Below are positions 25,570 through 33,880 of a stretch of DNA of 64,000 nt, piece after piece. The stretch's first letter is position 1. The number at the start of each line of letters is the position of its first letter. The position numbers and the translations under genes are program-made. The stretch comes from Candidatus Eremiobacteraceae bacterium (lineage in GTDB: Bacteria; Vulcanimicrobiota; Vulcanimicrobiia; Eremiobacterales; Eremiobacteraceae), in the NCBI GenBank assembly GCA_035295225.1, contig DATGJI010000052.1, forward strand, positions 186,001-250,000, in the 5' to 3' direction. The notes under the pieces were generated by a model, which worked only from the letters and a program-made list of their open reading frames with translations, was not told the DNA's origin and did not search any database.

Positions 25570-26127
25570 TTAGACCGTGGGTTCGATCAGGCCCAGGTCG
25601 CCGCTTTTGCGCTTGTAGAGGACGTTGACTTGTTCCGTCTCGGCATTCAAGAAGACGAAGAAATCGTGGCCGAGCAGTTCCATCTGATGCACGGCCTCTT
25701 CTGCGTCCATCGGCTTGACGGCGAACTGCTTCGAACGGACGATGCGGGGCGCACTCGGGACATCGTCTGCGCTCTCTTCAGGCTCGACAGCGGCAAGCCC
25801 GACTTCAGCGGCGCTGATCCTGCCGTTTTGGCGATGGTGCCGTTCTCGCCGGCGCGTCTTATATTTGCGGATCTGCTGTTCGAGCCGGTCGCGCACCAAG
25901 TCGATCGATGCGTACATGTCCGGCGATCGTTCTTCCGCTTTGATGAGATAGTGGCGAAGATTGAGCGTGACGTCGACGATCTGGTCGTTGCGTTCCGTGC
26001 GCATCGTCACGTGGCCGTCGATGATGCCGTGATCGATGTAGTGTTCGAGATGTCCGATCTTTTCTTCGGCATACTCGCGCAGTGCATCGGTGACGCGAAG
26101 GTTCTTGCCCTTGATCAACAGTTGCAT
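25570..26127 (-). CDS. hpf: Ribosome hibernation promoting factor, long form
   Basis: 185 aa. Residues 1-95 are the S30AE/YfiA domain (MQLLIKGKNLRVTDALREYAEEKI ... RHYLIKAEERSPDMYASIDLVRDRLEQQIRK), then a charged linker, then the C-terminal dimerisation domain (VRSKQFAVKPMDAEEAVHQMELLGHDFFVFLNAETEQVNVLYKRKSGDLGLIEP). The long form pairs 70S ribosomes into 100S dimers in stationary phase. ATG 26127 matches the family N terminus; a GTG at 26136 overlaps the stop of the small gene upstream (GTGA) and is also possible. Confidence 0.96.
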   Translation of the reverse strand: MQLLIKGKNLRVTDALREYAEEKIGHLEHYIDHGIIDGHVTMRTERNDQIVDVTLNLRHYLIKAEERSPDMYASIDLVRDRLEQQIRKYKTRRRERHHRQNGRISAAEVGLAAVEPEESADDVPSAPRIVRSKQFAVKPMDAEEAVHQMELLGHDFFVFLNAETEQVNVLYKRKSGDLGLIEPTV

Positions 26128-26132
26128 GCTCG

Positions 26133-26333
26133 TCACCCGGAAGGTCGGAGCGGGCGTGGCGAGTTCATGCCGGAAAAAACCTGTTCCTGCCATGGCGCCA
26201 CTGCATGCGCGTGGTGGTGGGCGGAATACCATTCTCCGCCGGCCACCGCGGCCGCGAGAAGCGCTACAATGATCACGATACGCGCGATGATGTAGGGCGT
26301 GCGGGGGCGAGTCTTGATTATTTGACGACGCAT
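26133..26333 (-). CDS. Possible small single-pass membrane protein
   Basis: 66 aa: a basic N terminus (RRQIIKTRPRTPY), one membrane helix (IIARIVIIVALLAAAVAGGEW) and a His-rich segment (HHHAHAV). It fills the gap between the deacetylase and hpf, and its TGA overlaps a possible GTG start of hpf, which supports translation. Ribosome-binding site weak. Confidence 0.45.
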   Translation of the reverse strand: MRRQIIKTRPRTPYIIARIVIIVALLAAAVAGGEWYSAHHHAHAVAPWQEQVFSGMNSPRPLRPSG

Positions 26334-26371
26334 GAGGTCTTCGAGATTTGGGCCGGCTACCGTTGGCCCCT

Positions 26372-27283
26372 TCAGATTTTTGACATGGGGACGCGCTGCG
26401 GGTCGTTGATCTCAGCCAGAGGCACGCGCTGCCGGAGCTCGTCGAGCGAGACAAACGTGAAACCGGCTTGGCGATACGACGCCACGATCCGTCCAAGCGC
26501 TTCGACCGTCGCGTCTTTTCCGTTGTGTAGGATGATGACCGCCGGCGCCTTGGCCTGCGCGGTCACCGCGTCGACTATTTGATCCGGCGTCACCGTTCGC
26601 CAGTCACCCGGATCGACGTCCCAGAGGACGACGGTCTCGCCGGCGGCTCGGGCCGCTGCGATCGTATCGGCGTTATAGTTGCCGTGCGGCGGGCGAAAAT
26701 ACGTCGTCCGCACACCCGTGACCGCAAGAATAGCCGCAGCGCCGTCGGCGATCTCCTCGGCTTGGTTCGAATACGGAAGCGTCGACATCTCGGGATGCGT
26801 CAGTGAATGATTGCCGACGCCCACGCCCGCCGCTATCGCTTGCGATGCGATCGCAGGCTGCTCGCGCGCGTCGCGGCCGATGAAGAAGAACTCGGCAGGC
26901 ACGCGCAATTCGCTCAACCGATCGATCAGGACGGGGGTCGTCACCGGATACGGACCATCGTCGAACGTCAACACCGCAAGCCGTTGCCGCGCCGGATGGG
27001 AGAACGTGTCGCGGACGTCGAGCCACATGCGGGCCGCGATCGAGGCGGCTGGAGGATTGACGATTTCCGTCGCCGGCGTCGTGGGTGGAACGATGACCGG
27101 CACGAGTTCGAGTTGCGCGTGGTGTATCCAGCGCCGCGCGACGATGACCGTCACGATCGCAATCGCGATGACGGCCGCCCAGCGCCATGCCCTATTGAAT
27201 GCGATAGTCCTGGCCCACGACGATCTCGACGTCGCCGCCTTCCACGGGTCCCGTGGTCGTCTTGATGTTAGCCACCGGCACAT
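26372..27283 (-). CDS. Polysaccharide deacetylase (NodB domain), membrane-anchored
   Basis: NodB homology domain over about the last 200 residues: LTFDDGPYP (catalytic/metal Asp pair), GNHSLTHPEM (metal His pair), FRPPHGNYN, WDVDPGDW and VIILHNGKD. A hydrophobic anchor (AVIAIAIVTVIVA) precedes it, so it acts on periplasmic glycans such as peptidoglycan or an exopolysaccharide. The start is unresolved: no ATG, GTG or TTG lies between the LCP stop and the anchor. The nearest ATG (27283) overlaps the LCP gene by 92 bases, and a GTG at 27154 would cut the anchor. Confidence 0.8.
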   Translation of the reverse strand: MCRWLTSRRPRDPWKAATSRSSWARTIAFNRAWRWAAVIAIAIVTVIVARRWIHHAQLELVPVIVPPTTPATEIVNPPAASIAARMWLDVRDTFSHPARQRLAVLTFDDGPYPVTTPVLIDRLSELRVPAEFFFIGRDAREQPAIASQAIAAGVGVGNHSLTHPEMSTLPYSNQAEEIADGAAAILAVTGVRTTYFRPPHGNYNADTIAAARAAGETVVLWDVDPGDWRTVTPDQIVDAVTAQAKAPAVIILHNGKDATVEALGRIVASYRQAGFTFVSLDELRQRVPLAEINDPQRVPMSKI

Positions 27284-28532
27284 CTTTTGCGACCATGGAG
27301 AGGATCGTCTGATTCGGCCCGACGATCGAGGTGTGCGCCGCGCCGAAGCGCTTCGCATTGCCGGTCTCGATCACCGTGAAGCCTTTTTGACGCAGCGCGT
27401 CGGCCATCGCGGCCGCGGCGCCCGGCCTGCCGGACCCGTTCTCGACCTTCACTCTCACGGTCGACGGGTCGAACGAACCATCGAAACCGACGACGAGATA
27501 TTTGTGCACGATCTGCGCGGATGCTTGCGGCTGCAGATAGAGCACCGATTGGCCATCGGTGTAGCCGATGTCGGTTGGTACCTCACCCGTGTGCACCATT
27601 TGCGGGGTGATGTCGCGGAGGGCGTATGCGAGCGCGAGCATCTTGTCGTATGGCATGTTGGTGCGAACATTCTTTGTCACGATCGAAAGAAGCTGCGGCA
27701 CGTGCAGCGCGATCGATGGGTCTTTGAGCCGCGCGGCGAGGATCTGCATGACTTGCCGCTGCCGGCGCATGCGGCCGAAATCGCCCTCTTCGTCGTGACG
27801 ATAGCGTATATAGCCGACCGTCTGATCACCGTTCAGGTGCTGATAGCCTTTTTTCAGGTGCACATGGAAGTGGCCCCAGCTGTCGTCGTAGTCCATGTCT
27901 TTTTCGACGTTCACGTCCAAGCCGCCGATCGCGTCGACGAGATTCTTCGTGGCGTCGATCTTCAACACCATGTAGTAGTCGAAGTCGGGCGTGCCAAGGT
28001 TCTTCACAAGCGTCGCTTCGGTGCGCTCCGGGCCGCCATCGGCGATCGCTTCGTTGAGTTTGCCGTATCCGGATTTCGGTATGTCCAGCCAGAGGTCGCG
28101 CGGAATCGAGAGCACGCCGATATTCTTGCTCTTGAGATCGATCGAGACCGCGATGTTCGTGTCGGACCGCGAGAGGGCGGTGTACACTTCGTCGTTCCCG
28201 GTCCAATTGTCGTCTTCGCCGAGGACGAGCACGCGCAATTTCGGTTTTCCAAATACTTGCGTGAGATCAGGCTCGAAGAGGCCCGGAAACGCTTCGCGGC
28301 CGCGGTCGCGCACGAATCCCGCGAATCCGGCGCCGACCAGCACGATGAGACACGCGGCCACCGCGATCGCGATCGTGCGCTTGCGTCCCGGCGGCGGCCC
28401 TGCGGGCGCGGCAGCGGTTACGTCTGCGGCGACGTCATGATCGACTGAATCCGCAACGTAGTCGAGATCCGCGCCTTGCGAGGCCGGATCGAACGGCTGT
28501 TGCGTCGAGTCTCCCTCGGTTGGGTCGGGCAC
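27192..28532 (-). CDS. LytR-CpsA-Psr (LCP) family protein
   Basis: 446 aa. Cytoplasmic N terminus of about 50 residues, one membrane helix (TIAIAVAACLIVLVGAGFAGF), the LCP domain (VLVLGEDDN ... SDTNIAVSIDLKSKNIGVLSIPRDLWLDIP ... YIRYRHDEEGDFGRMRRQRQV) and a C-terminal LytR_C domain (VRVKVENGSGRPGAAAAMADAL). LCP enzymes ligate lipid-linked glycopolymers to the cell wall. In a diderm its acceptor is unclear. Starts with GTG at 28532; followed by the deacetylase, which suggests joint envelope-glycan work. Confidence 0.9.
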   Translation of the reverse strand: MPDPTEGDSTQQPFDPASQGADLDYVADSVDHDVAADVTAAAPAGPPPGRKRTIAIAVAACLIVLVGAGFAGFVRDRGREAFPGLFEPDLTQVFGKPKLRVLVLGEDDNWTGNDEVYTALSRSDTNIAVSIDLKSKNIGVLSIPRDLWLDIPKSGYGKLNEAIADGGPERTEATLVKNLGTPDFDYYMVLKIDATKNLVDAIGGLDVNVEKDMDYDDSWGHFHVHLKKGYQHLNGDQTVGYIRYRHDEEGDFGRMRRQRQVMQILAARLKDPSIALHVPQLLSIVTKNVRTNMPYDKMLALAYALRDITPQMVHTGEVPTDIGYTDGQSVLYLQPQASAQIVHKYLVVGFDGSFDPSTVRVKVENGSGRPGAAAAMADALRQKGFTVIETGNAKRFGAAHTSIVGPNQTILSMVAKDVPVANIKTTTGPVEGGDVEIVVGQDYRIQ

Positions 28533-28547
28533 GTCGTGCGCTTCTTT

Positions 28548-29933
28548 CTACCGCTCTGCGGCGACGAGCGGCTGCGCGTAGCGGTCGAATTCCGTGTGTC
28601 CGATCACGCGCGCTCGGACGAATTCGCCGACGGTGTGAGAGCCGCCGACATAGACCAGACCGTCGACGTTGGGCGCTTCCCGAACCGATCGACCGAAGCA
28701 GATCGCCCGGGAGCCCAGCGCGTCGCGAACAGGCGATCCAACAGGCAGCGTGCGCGTTCCCTCGATGAGAATGTCGAGCTCCTCGCCGACCCGCGCGCCG
28801 TCGTTCGCGTTTGCGACGCGGCGCTGCACGTCGCGGCAGCGGGCCGCACGCGCCTTCTTCGCGCGCATCGGGATCTGATCGGCTAACGCGTACGCGGCGG
28901 TGCCCTCTTCACGTGAATAGGTGAAGAACCCGACGCGGTCGAGCTTTGCACGTTCGAGGAACGAGATCAAGGCGTCGACGTGTTCCTCGGTTTCCCCCGG
29001 AAATCCGATGATAAACGTGCTGCGTATCGTGGCAGCCGGCAACGCCTCGCGCAGCGCGGCGAAAAGCTCGAGGTAGCGCTCGGGATCGGGTGGACGGCGC
29101 ATGGCGCGAAGCACGACCGGATGCGCGTGCTGCAGCGGCATGTCCACGTACGGCACGACTTTGGACGATGCACGCATCGCTGCGATGAGCGACGGCTTGA
29201 CGGACGTGGGATAGAGATAGAGGAGCCGTACCCAACGCAGATCCTCGATCTCGTCGAGAGCACGGATGAGATCCGGCAAACCGTCCTTGAGGCCGATGTC
29301 GCGGCCGTAGTCCGACGTGTCTTGCGCGACGAGATTCAGTTCTCGCGCTCCGCCGGCGACCAGCGCCCGTGCCTCTGTGACGAGCGATGCGATCGTGCGG
29401 CTCTTTCCGAGTCCGCGCAGCGTCGGAATGATGCAGAACGCGCAGACGTGGTTGCAGCCTTCAGATACCTTCAAGTATGCGGTGGCTCGCTGCGTCGTGA
29501 CCATGCGCGGCAAGAAGCCGAGGCGCTCGACGTACGCATCGCGATCCTCGAGATGCAACGGCCGCCCGCCGGCCGACGATTCGCTGATGATCTCGCCGAT
29601 CTTCGGAAACGCGCCGGTGCCGATCACCGCGTCGATTTCGGGGATGAGTTCGCGAAGGTCGGCGCCGTAGCGCTGCGCCAAGCAGCCCGCGACGACCAGC
29701 GTCTGACCGGGTCGCTTGGCAGCTGCGTAGCGCATGATCGCATCGGTGGATTCCACTTTTGCCGGATCGATAAAGGCACACGTATTGACGATGACCGCGT
29801 CGGCGTCGTCCGCTTCGGTCGTGACGGCCCAGCCGTCGGACGTGAGCGATCCGAGCATCACTTCGCTATCGACAAGGTTCTTGGCGCAGCCGAGACTCGC
29901 AAGATAGACGCGCCGCTGCGCCGCGACGGCCAT
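28548..29933 (-). CDS. rimO: Ribosomal protein uS12 methylthiotransferase
   Basis: 461 aa, radical-SAM methylthiotransferase acting on an Asp of S12. N-terminal UPF0004 domain with three cluster Cys (LGCAKNLVDSE, VNTCAFID, VAGCLAQRY), radical-SAM CNHVCAFC with IPTLRG typical of RimO rather than MiaB, and a C-terminal TRAM domain. The start overlaps the yajQ stop by one base (TGATG). Confidence 0.95.
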   Translation of the reverse strand: MAVAAQRRVYLASLGCAKNLVDSEVMLGSLTSDGWAVTTEADDADAVIVNTCAFIDPAKVESTDAIMRYAAAKRPGQTLVVAGCLAQRYGADLRELIPEIDAVIGTGAFPKIGEIISESSAGGRPLHLEDRDAYVERLGFLPRMVTTQRATAYLKVSEGCNHVCAFCIIPTLRGLGKSRTIASLVTEARALVAGGARELNLVAQDTSDYGRDIGLKDGLPDLIRALDEIEDLRWVRLLYLYPTSVKPSLIAAMRASSKVVPYVDMPLQHAHPVVLRAMRRPPDPERYLELFAALREALPAATIRSTFIIGFPGETEEHVDALISFLERAKLDRVGFFTYSREEGTAAYALADQIPMRAKKARAARCRDVQRRVANANDGARVGEELDILIEGTRTLPVGSPVRDALGSRAICFGRSVREAPNVDGLVYVGGSHTVGEFVRARVIGHTEFDRYAQPLVAAER

Positions 29934-30421
29934 CAGCGGAAGTTCACGAACTGCACCGCGAAATCGAGATCCATCCCGCGCACGAGTTCCATCGTCTTCT
30001 GCAGGTCGTCCTTCGACTTGCTGCTGACCCGCACTTGCTCGTCTTGGATCTTCGTGCTCACTTTCAATTTCGAATTCTTGATCGCTTCGGTGACCTTCTT
30101 TGCGCGTTCGGTCGCGATGCCTTGCGTGATGGTGACGACTTGGCGCAACGTCCCCTGGGATGCGGCTTCCGGCTTGCCGTATTCCAAGGCCTTCAGCGAG
30201 ATCCCGCGCTTGACGGCCTTGCCTGCGAGGATATCGATGACGTTCTTGCGCTTCATATCGTCGTCGGCGACGATCGTGATGGTGGTGTCTTTGAGTTCGA
30301 TGGACGATTTCGAATTCTTGAAATCGAAACGCGTCGCGATCTCGCGCGCCGCCTGATTGACTGCGTCTTCGAGAGCCTGTTTCTCCACCTTGGAGATGAT
30401 GTCAAACGAATATTCGCTCAT
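29933..30421 (-). CDS. yajQ: YajQ-family nucleotide-binding protein
   Basis: 162 aa of normal family length: SEYSFDIISKVEKQALEDAVNQA at the start, TRFDFKNSKSSIEL, and the C terminus VRGMDLDFAVQFVNFR. Members bind tRNA or nucleotides, and a Xanthomonas relative binds cyclic di-GMP. Ends in overlap with rimO; sits 7 bases after the rodZ-like gene. Confidence 0.95.
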   Translation of the reverse strand: MSEYSFDIISKVEKQALEDAVNQAAREIATRFDFKNSKSSIELKDTTITIVADDDMKRKNVIDILAGKAVKRGISLKALEYGKPEAASQGTLRQVVTITQGIATERAKKVTEAIKNSKLKVSTKIQDEQVRVSSKSKDDLQKTMELVRGMDLDFAVQFVNFR

Positions 30422-30428
30422 GCCTCTC

Positions 30429-31217
30429 TCATTGCGCGCCGCTCGTCGGCGCCGGTGCCGGTGTCGCGATCGCGAACACTCGATCTTCTACCTGGCCCAC
30501 TCGCCCGAGCGAGCCGATGTCCTTGCCGTCGATCGTCGCTACGATGCCGCCGGCGTTGCCCGCGCGCAACGTGATCTCTCGATCGGCGCGAAACTCTCGC
30601 ACGCTCCCCGTCGGCAGCGTGGAGTACAGCACGCGTTTGCCGTCTACGGTCACCGAGAGCCAACACGGCTGCGTCACCGCGATTCGCAGATCCACGGGCG
30701 CTGATTGGCTGGCTGCCATCTCTTCGCCGGCAGCGTTCGCGTCGACGGACGATGCGCTCGGAAGCGGCGTCGGCGACGGCGACGATTCCGTCGCGACGGC
30801 ACCGGCGTTTCCCCCGCCGCGCAGCAATCCGATTCCATTCACCACGACCAGCGCGACGAGCAGCGCCGCTACGACGCCGGTGATCGGAACGACCCATGCC
30901 AAGACGTTTGCGCGGTTCTCGCGCGAATCGATCACGCCTCTTTGGATCGGCACGAAGGCGCTGATCGCCGGGCGCGGGTCATCGGCAGAGATCTCTTCGT
31001 TCGCCTCCGCCGCCAGACGGTCGGCGTCGAGGCCGACGAGCCGCGCATAGTTCTTCAGAAACCCGCGCGCGTAGATCGGATCGCCGATCGCGCGCCAATC
31101 CTCGCGTTCGAGCGCGTCGACGAACATCGTACGAATGCGAAGCTTCTTGGCGACGTCTGCGGCGGTGAGCCCGCGCGCTTCGCGAGCGTCGATCAGTCGC
31201 TGGCCGATGCCTGACAT
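30429..31217 (-). CDS. RodZ-like helix-turn-helix membrane protein
   Basis: 262 aa. Cytoplasmic N-terminal HTH (GQRLIDAREARGLTAADVAKKLRIRTMFVDALE ... YARGFLKNYARLVGLD), one membrane helix (AWVVPITGVVAALLVALVVVNGIG), a Pro/Ser linker and a periplasmic DUF4115 domain (PCWLSVTVDGKRVLYSTLPTGSVREFRADREITLRAGNAGG). This is the architecture of RodZ, which links MreB to the cell-shape machinery, though no mreB is nearby. Divergent from mnmA. Confidence 0.88.
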   Translation of the reverse strand: MSGIGQRLIDAREARGLTAADVAKKLRIRTMFVDALEREDWRAIGDPIYARGFLKNYARLVGLDADRLAAEANEEISADDPRPAISAFVPIQRGVIDSRENRANVLAWVVPITGVVAALLVALVVVNGIGLLRGGGNAGAVATESSPSPTPLPSASSVDANAAGEEMAASQSAPVDLRIAVTQPCWLSVTVDGKRVLYSTLPTGSVREFRADREITLRAGNAGGIVATIDGKDIGSLGRVGQVEDRVFAIATPAPAPTSGAQ

Positions 31218-31308
31218 GGGCGCTCTCGCGTATGGATGGCCGCACCCGGACGACAGATCTGCGTGAATGGACGCGGCGTGATATTGAAGAATTAAAGGAG
31301 GTGTAGCA

Positions 31309-31344
31309 TTGTCCTTTAGCGGGACGCACCGGTACAGCGAGTGA
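31309..31344 (+). CDS. Possible 11-residue leader peptide in front of mnmA
   Basis: TTG at 31309 sits seven bases after an almost complete anti-SD complement (AAAGGAGGTG, 31294-31303), the best ribosome-binding site seen in the window. It opens an 11-codon frame (MSFSGTHRYSE) whose TGA at 31342 overlaps the GTG start of mnmA (GTGA). The strong site is 40 bases from the mnmA start and in another frame, so it makes most sense as a translated, coupled leader. No attenuator hairpin is evident. Confidence 0.4.
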   Translation: MSFSGTHRYSE

Positions 31345-32468
31345 TCATGCAAACGATGGCGGCGCCGGATTCGGAGCTGCGCCTTTCGGGGCGAGCGCTG
31401 GCGGCGATGAGCGGCGGAGTCGACAGCGCCGTGGCGACCGCTTTGGCGTGCGAAACGGGTCGCGACGCGGTCGGCGTCACGATGCGCCTTTGGAGCCCGG
31501 GCGATGGCGAGCTGAGCGAAAAAGTGCGCCAGTGCTGCGGACCGACCGCGTACGAAGATGCGCGCCGCGCAGCTGCGGCGATCGGGATTCCGCACTTCGT
31601 CGTCAATTTTGAACGTGCGTTCGAGCAAGCTGTGGTGGATTATTTCTGCGCCGAATATCTGGCCGGCCGCACGCCCAATCCATGCGTCGCCTGCAATAAC
31701 TTCGTCAAGTTCGGCGCGCTGCTCGACTTCGCCCGAGTGCTGGGAGCCGACACGATCGTCACCGGCCACTATGCGCGCATCGCCCACGACGATGACGGCG
31801 CGCATCTCCTTCGCGCCGTCGATCGAGGCAAGGACCAGTCATACATGCTCGCCGGACTTGCGCAGGATCAACTCGCCGCACTCGTGCTCCCGCTCGGCGA
31901 ACTCTCAAAGGATCGAACGCGAGATGTCGCCCGTGAGCGCGGCCTCGATGTCGCCGACAAGCCCGACTCTATGGATCTGTGTTTTGTCGATGGCGACTAC
32001 CGGGGTTTCATCGCTCGTCGATTTCCCGAGAGCGCGGCGTCAGGTCCTATTGTCTCGGTCGAGGGTAAGCGCGTCGGCACGCACGATGGTCTGCTCAACT
32101 ACACCGTCGGACAACGCAAGGGTCTTTCCGTGACGGATGGCGCCGGCGGTCCGTGGTACGTCGTGTCGACGGATCGCGCGTCGAATACCGTCACGGTCGG
32201 CAAGCGCGCCGATCTTGCGCGCGCCGTCATCGACTGCACGGATGCGAATATCGTGCGACCGGAACGATTCGTGGGCGGCGTCGCGCATGGTCGCGCCGTC
32301 TGCCGGTACCGCAGTACGCCGATCGAAGCCTCGGCACGGCTGACCGCGGACGGCGGCCTGCGAGTTTCTCTTGTTCAGCCGGTGCCCATGGCGTCACCGG
32401 GGCAACTGCTCGTGCTCTACGACGAGGCAGATGTCGAAGTGCTGGCCTCCGGCGTGATCGCCTCGTAG
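31341..32468 (+). CDS. mnmA: tRNA-uridine 2-sulfurtransferase
   Basis: 375 aa; thiolates U34 of tRNA-Lys, -Glu and -Gln. PP-loop AMSGGVDSAVA, catalytic Cys in NPCVACN, TGHYARI, KDQSYMLAGL, persulfide Cys in MDLCFVDGDYRGF, and the C-terminal beta barrel. GTG 31341 overlaps the short upstream frame, and ATG 31347 is in frame two codons later; neither has a close ribosome-binding site. The stop codon TAG is supplied by the first bases of a family-A repeat. Confidence 0.96.
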   Translation: MIMQTMAAPDSELRLSGRALAAMSGGVDSAVATALACETGRDAVGVTMRLWSPGDGELSEKVRQCCGPTAYEDARRAAAAIGIPHFVVNFERAFEQAVVDYFCAEYLAGRTPNPCVACNNFVKFGALLDFARVLGADTIVTGHYARIAHDDDGAHLLRAVDRGKDQSYMLAGLAQDQLAALVLPLGELSKDRTRDVARERGLDVADKPDSMDLCFVDGDYRGFIARRFPESAASGPIVSVEGKRVGTHDGLLNYTVGQRKGLSVTDGAGGPWYVVSTDRASNTVTVGKRADLARAVIDCTDANIVRPERFVGGVAHGRAVCRYRSTPIEASARLTADGGLRVSLVQPVPMASPGQLLVLYDEADVEVLASGVIAS

Positions 32469-32514
32469 GGCGGACCTTTATGGTCCGCCGGCGGGCCATA
32501 AAGGCCCGCCCTAC
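32465..32514. repeat. Family-A palindrome, two hairpins, overlapping the mnmA stop
   Basis: GTAGGGCGGACC TTTAT GGTCCGCC, GGC, then GGGCC ATAAA GGCCCGCCCTAC. Same order as the 3272 copy. The TAG inside GTAGGGC terminates mnmA. Confidence 0.88.
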
Positions 32515-32571
32515 ATTGGCCCGCCTTCCAAGATGGGTAAGAGGTACACACCTACGAACTTGTGAGGTACT

Positions 32572-33189
32572 ATGATCAGACAATCGCTTGCGAGTTTCGC
32601 TGCGGCGACCGCGATTCTCGCTTTCGCAGCATGCTCGACGACACCGCCGCAATCATTCGGCTATCGGCCGGGCGTCGTCCCCGGCGTGACGCGTGACAAG
32701 ATCGAGGCCATCCTAGGGAAGCCGACTTCGAGCGGACCGTTCAAAGTCGGCGGCATCAACGCCGACGTGATGATCTATCCGTTCGGTCAGATCATACTCG
32801 AGAACGATCGCGCAGTCGTGATCACGATCATCAAAGACCCTGCGTACAAAGGGCCGTTCGGCGCTGCGCCAGGTGTGATGAACGATCAATTTCAAGCGTC
32901 GGTCAAGGCGCAAAAGGTGCACCGCCGCGGCCATGTCGAGTACTACGATGTCCTCGTCACGCAGGGCGAAACGCGTACGCGCGATTGGTACGATCCGGCC
33001 GATAACCTGATGGTGGAGTCGGCGGCGACCAATGCCAACGATCCCGAGGCGCCATATCAGATCGTGGCCGTCAATCTCGCCGACGAGGCGGGGCGAGCTC
33101 TGCTCGAACAACTGGTACAGACGAAACTGAGCGGCGAATTTCCGGATCAGCATGTCCAGAACTACACGAGCGAGCCGTGGTCCACGTAA
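32572..33189 (+). CDS. Hypothetical lipoprotein
   Basis: 205 aa. Type II signal MIRQSLASFAAATAILAFAAC, lipobox FAAC, then a domain beginning GYRPGVVPGVTRDKIEAILGKPTSSGPF, resembling the SmpA/BamE-like start of small outer-membrane lipoproteins (a GMTKxxVxxxLG pattern), but the rest is longer. GAGG precedes the ATG by 4 bases. It is followed 12 bases later by the gene at 33202, probably one unit. Confidence 0.7.
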   Translation: MIRQSLASFAAATAILAFAACSTTPPQSFGYRPGVVPGVTRDKIEAILGKPTSSGPFKVGGINADVMIYPFGQIILENDRAVVITIIKDPAYKGPFGAAPGVMNDQFQASVKAQKVHRRGHVEYYDVLVTQGETRTRDWYDPADNLMVESAATNANDPEAPYQIVAVNLADEAGRALLEQLVQTKLSGEFPDQHVQNYTSEPWST

Positions 33190-33201
33190 GGAGTCATCGG
33201 C

Positions 33202-33792
33202 GTGACCGATCAGACAGACCAAACGATCAACGACTCGGCGATTTCCGACTTCGGCGTCAAGCTTCCGCCGAACTCGCGCGTGAAGACGCTCTTCTTCGAT
33301 GACGCCGCCAAGCAGATCCGGGTCACGCTTGACGACGACGAGACCGAAGTCATCGTTCCCGTCGAACGTATCCGCGCGCTTCACGGCGCGCGCGTCCGTC
33401 ATGAGTCGGTTGCGCATTTCAAAGAATTGAATCCGGCTGCCACGGCGTCGGTGCAGTTCGTCGCCAAAGCCACGCTGACGCCGATCCGAAAAGACGTCTC
33501 CAAGGGCGCGGTCACCGTGACGAAAGAAGAGCTGCTCTATGCCTTCGCGATCCGCGTCGACGGCGTTGACTCGCTCTGGTACATCATGGCGGCGTCGTTC
33601 AACTTCCGCAAGACGCTTGGCCCGCTTGCGACGTATTCGACCGACCTCAACGTCAAGGAATTCGTCAAACGTTTTGCGTCGTTCGCGCCGCACGCGGTGT
33701 GCGATAGTTTCTTCACCGGCGTGACGAAATCGCTGCCGCTTCCTCCGCCCGTCGACACACTGATCGAATTCTTCCGCGTCGCCGCCCGGTAA
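33202..33792 (+). CDS. Conserved-looking cytoplasmic protein, unknown function
   Basis: 196 aa, no signal peptide or membrane helix. Acidic N terminus (TDQTDQTINDSAISDFGVKLPPNSRVKTLFFDDAAKQIRV), mixed alpha/beta pattern, single Cys near the C terminus (AVCDSFFTGVTKSLPLPPP). GTG start with AAGGAG eight bases upstream. Ends at a family-B palindrome shared with the converging mqnC. I recognise no family. Confidence 0.65.
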   Translation: MTDQTDQTINDSAISDFGVKLPPNSRVKTLFFDDAAKQIRVTLDDDETEVIVPVERIRALHGARVRHESVAHFKELNPAATASVQFVAKATLTPIRKDVSKGAVTVTKEELLYAFAIRVDGVDSLWYIMAASFNFRKTLGPLATYSTDLNVKEFVKRFASFAPHAVCDSFFTGVTKSLPLPPPVDTLIEFFRVAAR

Positions 33793-33800
33793 TCGGCGAT

Positions 33801-33863
33801 GAAGGGGCCGACGCCAGTCGGCCCGGCGAACAATTACGTGGGCCGACTGGCGTCGGCCCCTTC
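33801..33863. terminator. Family-B long palindrome between convergent genes
   Basis: Perfect 24-bp arms (GAAGGGGCCGACGCCAG... / ...CTGGCGTCGGCCCCTTC) around ggcgaacaattacgt. Nine bases after the stop at 33792 and 17 before the mqnC stop, so it can end transcripts in both directions. Confidence 0.8.
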
Positions 33864-33880
33864 AACATCCAAGCGGAAAT

